Source of the DNA: Comamonadaceae bacterium 2PF
GTDB taxonomy: Bacteria > Pseudomonadota > Gammaproteobacteria > Burkholderiales > Burkholderiaceae_C
Direction: 5' to 3'
DNA: 64,000 nt
NCBI GenBank assembly: GCA_005502875.1
Contig: SCMV01000008.1
Span: 33,921-97,920, forward strand
Part shown: one piece after another, positions 61,509 through 64,000 of the stretch
Layout of the letters: each line of letters opens with the position of its first letter
Numbering within the stretch: the stretch's first letter is position 1
Translations under genes and position numbers: made by a program
Notes under the pieces: generated by a model
Told to the model about the DNA's origin: nothing
The model's database searches: none
What the model saw: only the letters and a program-made list of their open reading frames with translations

Positions 61509-62483
61509 ATGGACACCCTCAGCCTGATCCTGGACGACATGCACTTCGACGGTGTGGTGTTTGCATCGTCCGTCAACGCGCCCCCCTGGTCCTGGCACCT
61601 GGCCGTCGATGGCCTGGGCTGCGCGCACGTCATCACCCGAGGTCAGGCCTGGCTGCTGCGCGACGGTGCCGAGCCGCTGCTGCTCGAAACCGGTGACCTC
61701 ATCGTGCTGCCTGGCGGCGTGCCGCACACCATCCAGGACCGCCCGAACACCTCGGCCAAGCCACGCGACCTGCTGCCGCTCATGGCCCGCGACCTGGCCG
61801 ATTCCCGCCTGGGCGGCGAGGACACGCCCCAGTCGTGCCACCTGATCAGCACGCACGCGCGCTTTGACGTCAACATGGCTGCGCCGCTGGTCAAGGCCTT
61901 GCCACCGGTGCTGCACGTGCGCGGCCTGGGCGAAGCACCGCCTCCCTGGCTGGCTGTGGGCCTGCAGTTCCTGGCGCTGGAGGTGGCACAGCAGCGCCCC
62001 GCACAACAGGCCATCCTCAACCGCATGGGCGACATCCTGTTCATGCAGTGCATCCGCGATCACGTCGAATCGGTGCCCGAAGGTTCTGGCAACTGGTTGT
62101 CGGCGCTCAAGGACCGCGCCTTGTCAACGGCGCTGGCGCTCATCCACCGAGAGCCGCAGCGCAACTGGACGGTGCCCGAGTTGGCTAAAGAGGCCTGCCT
62201 GTCGCGCTCGGCCTTCGCCGACCGTTTCACGCAGACGCTGGGAGAGCCACCGCTGACCTACCTCACGCGGCACCGCATGCGACTGGCCGCGCGCCAGCTC
62301 AGCACATCGGCGCTGTCGGTGGGCAAGATCGCCGAACAGGTGGGTTACGCCTCGGAGGCGGCGTTCAGCCAGGCCTTCAAGCGCGAACACGGCTTGTCGC
62401 CTTCGGCCTGGCGTGCCCAACGGCTGAGCGAGGGCGCCGCGCACGGTGGCACCGAGATGCCGCCCCGGCAGGAAGCCGCCTGA
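61509..62483 (+). CDS. AraC-family transcriptional regulator with cupin sensor domain
   Basis: A 324-residue regulator. An N-terminal cupin_6-type ligand-binding domain (about 1-180, WSWHLAVDGLG, LLLETGDLIVLPGGVPHTI) is followed by the double helix-turn-helix AraC domain (about 220-310). The HTH segments are WTVPELAKEACLSRSAFADR and VGKIAEQVGYASEAAFSQAF, followed by REHGLSPSAWR. ATG 61509 is preferred; a GTG at 61413 would add 32 unlikely residues. Divergent orientation to alkB suggests it controls alkane oxidation, by analogy to alkS/araC-type regulators next to alkB genes; inference. Confidence 0.88.
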   Translation: MDTLSLILDDMHFDGVVFASSVNAPPWSWHLAVDGLGCAHVITRGQAWLLRDGAEPLLLETGDLIVLPGGVPHTIQDRPNTSAKPRDLLPLMARDLADSRLGGEDTPQSCHLISTHARFDVNMAAPLVKALPPVLHVRGLGEAPPPWLAVGLQFLALEVAQQRPAQQAILNRMGDILFMQCIRDHVESVPEGSGNWLSALKDRALSTALALIHREPQRNWTVPELAKEACLSRSAFADRFTQTLGEPPLTYLTRHRMRLAARQLSTSALSVGKIAEQVGYASEAAFSQAFKREHGLSPSAWRAQRLSEGAAHGGTEMPPRQEAA

Positions 62484-62565
62484 GGCGCCTGTCCGAGGCA
62501 CCCGCCTGCGGCGTCATGGCATCCGGGACTCGGTCATCGCGGCCTGGATGAAGGCCGTCCGAACC

Positions 62566-64000
62566 TCATCGGCGAGCTGAACCCGTGCCCGAGCCACCCA
62601 GCAAGGTGGCCACCTTGCGCTTGGGCTTGATGAAGCGCGACAGGCCACCGCCAGACGTTGCAGCGGGGGCTGCGTCCTTCTTGTCCCATGAGGCCAGCTC
62701 GGCGCTCGCCGAGGCCTCGTAGGGCTTGTCGAAGAAGGGGTCGCGGGATTCGTTGCGGCGCGGGGCCGAGGCACGCGGCGACGAGCTGGGGCGCGAAGGC
62801 GCGACACCCGCGCTCACATCCGGGCGGTCGTCCGACTCTTCGCGGCGGCGGTAGCTCGGGCGCTCGCGGTCACGGCGCCCTTCCAGCTCGAAGGGCTCGA
62901 CGTCGGGCTTCTTCTTGATGAGCTTTTCGATGTCGGCCATCAGGCGGGCATCGGCCCCCGTGACCAGCGACACCGCCAAACCGGAAGCGCCGGCGCGACC
63001 GGTGCGGCCGATGCGGTGCACGTAGTCTTCGGCGTTGAAGGGGATGTCGTAGTTGAACACCGCCGGCAGGGCCGCGATGTCGATGCCGCGCGCGGCCACG
63101 TCGGTGGCCACGAGCAGGTCGACGTCACCGCGCTTGAAGGCGTCCAGCGACTTGATGCGCTCGTCTTGCGACTTGTCGCCATGCAGGGCGGCCGTGCGCA
63201 GGCCGTCGCGCTCGAAGGTGCGCGCCAGGCGGGCACAGCCCAGCTTGGAGTTGACGAAGACGATGGACTGGGTGATGCCGCGGTCACGCAGGATCTGGCG
63301 GATCACGTGGCGCTTGTCGTCGTCGTCGACCTTGTAGAAGCGCTGCTCGACGTTGGTGGCCGTCTGGTTGGGGCGGGCCACCTCGACCAGCACCGGGTCT
63401 TGCAAGTAGCTTTGCGCCAGCTTCTTGATCTCGGGCGAGAACGTGGCCGAGAACAGCAGGGTCTGGCGGGTCTTGGGCAGGTAGCTCAGGATGCGCTGCA
63501 GGTCGGGCAGGAAGCCGATGTCGAGCATGCGGTCGGCTTCGTCGAGGACCACGTACTCCACTTGCGAGAGGTTGCAGTTCTTGGCCTCGATGTGGTCGAT
63601 CAGGCGACCCGGGGTGGCAATGAGCACCTCGACGCCGGCTTTGAGCTCGATCGTCTGCTCTTTCATGTTCATGCCGCCGAACACCACGGCCGAGCGCAGG
63701 TTGCACTTGCCGGCGTAGGTCTTGACGTTGTCGGCCACCTGGATGGCCAGCTCGCGCGTGGGCGCCAGCACGATGGCACGAACGGGGTGGCGCGCCGGCG
63801 ACATGCTGGCGTTCTCGTGCTTCATCATCTTCTGAAGCAGCGGGATGGAGAAGGCGGCGGTCTTGCCGGTGCCGGTTTGCGCGGCCCCCATGACGTCACG
63901 GCCTGCCAGCACCAAGGGGATGGCCTTGGCCTGGATCGGCGTCATCGTGGGGTACTTGATGGCGCTGAGGATCTTCTTGTCCAGCGGCAGCGTGTCGAAG
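62566..64000 (-). CDS. DEAD-box RNA helicase, RhlE-like (cut at right edge)
   Basis: At least 478 residues of an ATP-dependent RNA helicase; the first few residues lie outside. The Q motif (TMTPIQAKAIP), motif I AQTGTGKTAAF, PTRELAIQV, TPGRLIDHI, DEADRMLD, SATF and the C-terminal VATDVAARGIDI and HRIGRTGRAG are all in order. The C-terminal tail (after residue ~370) is basic and rich in Arg/Ser/Pro (GRRDRERPSYRRREESDDRP), as in RhlE-type proteins of betaproteobacteria, and ends TGSARR. Such helicases act in ribosome assembly and mRNA turnover. Confidence 0.92.
   Translation of the reverse strand, partial: FDTLPLDKKILSAIKYPTMTPIQAKAIPLVLAGRDVMGAAQTGTGKTAAFSIPLLQKMMKHENASMSPARHPVRAIVLAPTRELAIQVADNVKTYAGKCNLRSAVVFGGMNMKEQTIELKAGVEVLIATPGRLIDHIEAKNCNLSQVEYVVLDEADRMLDIGFLPDLQRILSYLPKTRQTLLFSATFSPEIKKLAQSYLQDPVLVEVARPNQTATNVEQRFYKVDDDDKRHVIRQILRDRGITQSIVFVNSKLGCARLARTFERDGLRTAALHGDKSQDERIKSLDAFKRGDVDLLVATDVAARGIDIAALPAVFNYDIPFNAEDYVHRIGRTGRAGASGLAVSLVTGADARLMADIEKLIKKKPDVEPFELEGRRDRERPSYRRREESDDRPDVSAGVAPSRPSSSPRASAPRRNESRDPFFDKPYEASASAELASWDKKDAAPAATSGGGLSRFIKPKRKVATLLGGSGTGSARR

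Overview
This GC-rich window reads as chromosome of a betaproteobacterium, most likely order Burkholderiales (Aquabacterium/Ideonella/Rubrivivax-like). The signs are PEP-CTERM proteins with an EpsA-type regulator, AlkB with a rubredoxin, a YraN/SIS/BON-lipoprotein block and codon-biased, tightly packed operons. The genus is inference. I found no rRNA, tRNA, CRISPR array, transposase or phage gene. Two genes are cut by the edges: a lipase at the left and a DEAD-box helicase at the right.

Layout. 1-1.4 kb: two tandem, nearly identical secreted lipase genes. 1.7-4.4 kb: rsmI divergent from yraN, a SIS-domain gene and a BON lipoprotein (an E. coli yra-like neighbourhood). 4.5-8.3 kb: a minus-strand operon pilT / cyclic-nucleotide-binding protein / pilU / hydroxyacid dehydrogenase (twitching motility). 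8.3-12.5 kb: yggS, then a LuxR-type response regulator, a hybrid histidine kinase and proC, with overlapping or nearly overlapping ends. 12.5-19.5 kb: an RND tripartite efflux operon (adaptor, pump, outer-membrane channel) followed by ubiA, with a palindromic operator-like site just before the adaptor gene. 19.6-26.5 kb: phosphatase and DUF1840 genes downstream of a six-gene operon encoding a DUF2341-LamG-ExbB fusion, two ExbD proteins, a TonB-like protein, a putative porin and a periplasmic coiled-coil protein. 26.6-39.1 kb: a two-partner secretion pair, a TpsB transporter and a 3627-residue filamentous-haemagglutinin-like TpsA. 39.3-42.7 kb: a secreted protein of unknown role, a PEP-CTERM protein and an EpsA-like regulator. 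42.7-52.4 kb: a compact type II secretion-like machine in the order G-F-E-L-M-C-D followed by three pseudopilins, with a chain of 4-base stop/start overlaps. 52.6-59.9 kb, plus strand: a secreted glycerophosphodiesterase, a YqiA-like esterase, an RNB ribonuclease, a TonB-like protein, aroE and mtgA, with a tiny PEP-CTERM protein on the other strand. 59.9-62.5 kb: rubredoxin and alkB divergent from an AraC-type regulator. 62.6 kb to the end: an RhlE-like helicase.

The two most interesting systems are these. First, the type II secretion-like operon is preceded by a near-consensus PhoB box in the right orientation and spacing to a -10 element, and it lies back to back with a glycerophosphodiester phosphodiesterase gene. 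This suggests a phosphate-starvation-controlled secretion machine comparable in logic to the Hxc system of Pseudomonas. Second, the DUF2341-LamG-ExbB / ExbD / ExbD / TonB / porin / coiled-coil operon looks like a self-contained energised envelope system whose proton-channel subunit carries its own large periplasmic binding region. All functional assignments come from reading motifs and gene order; none was checked by a database search.
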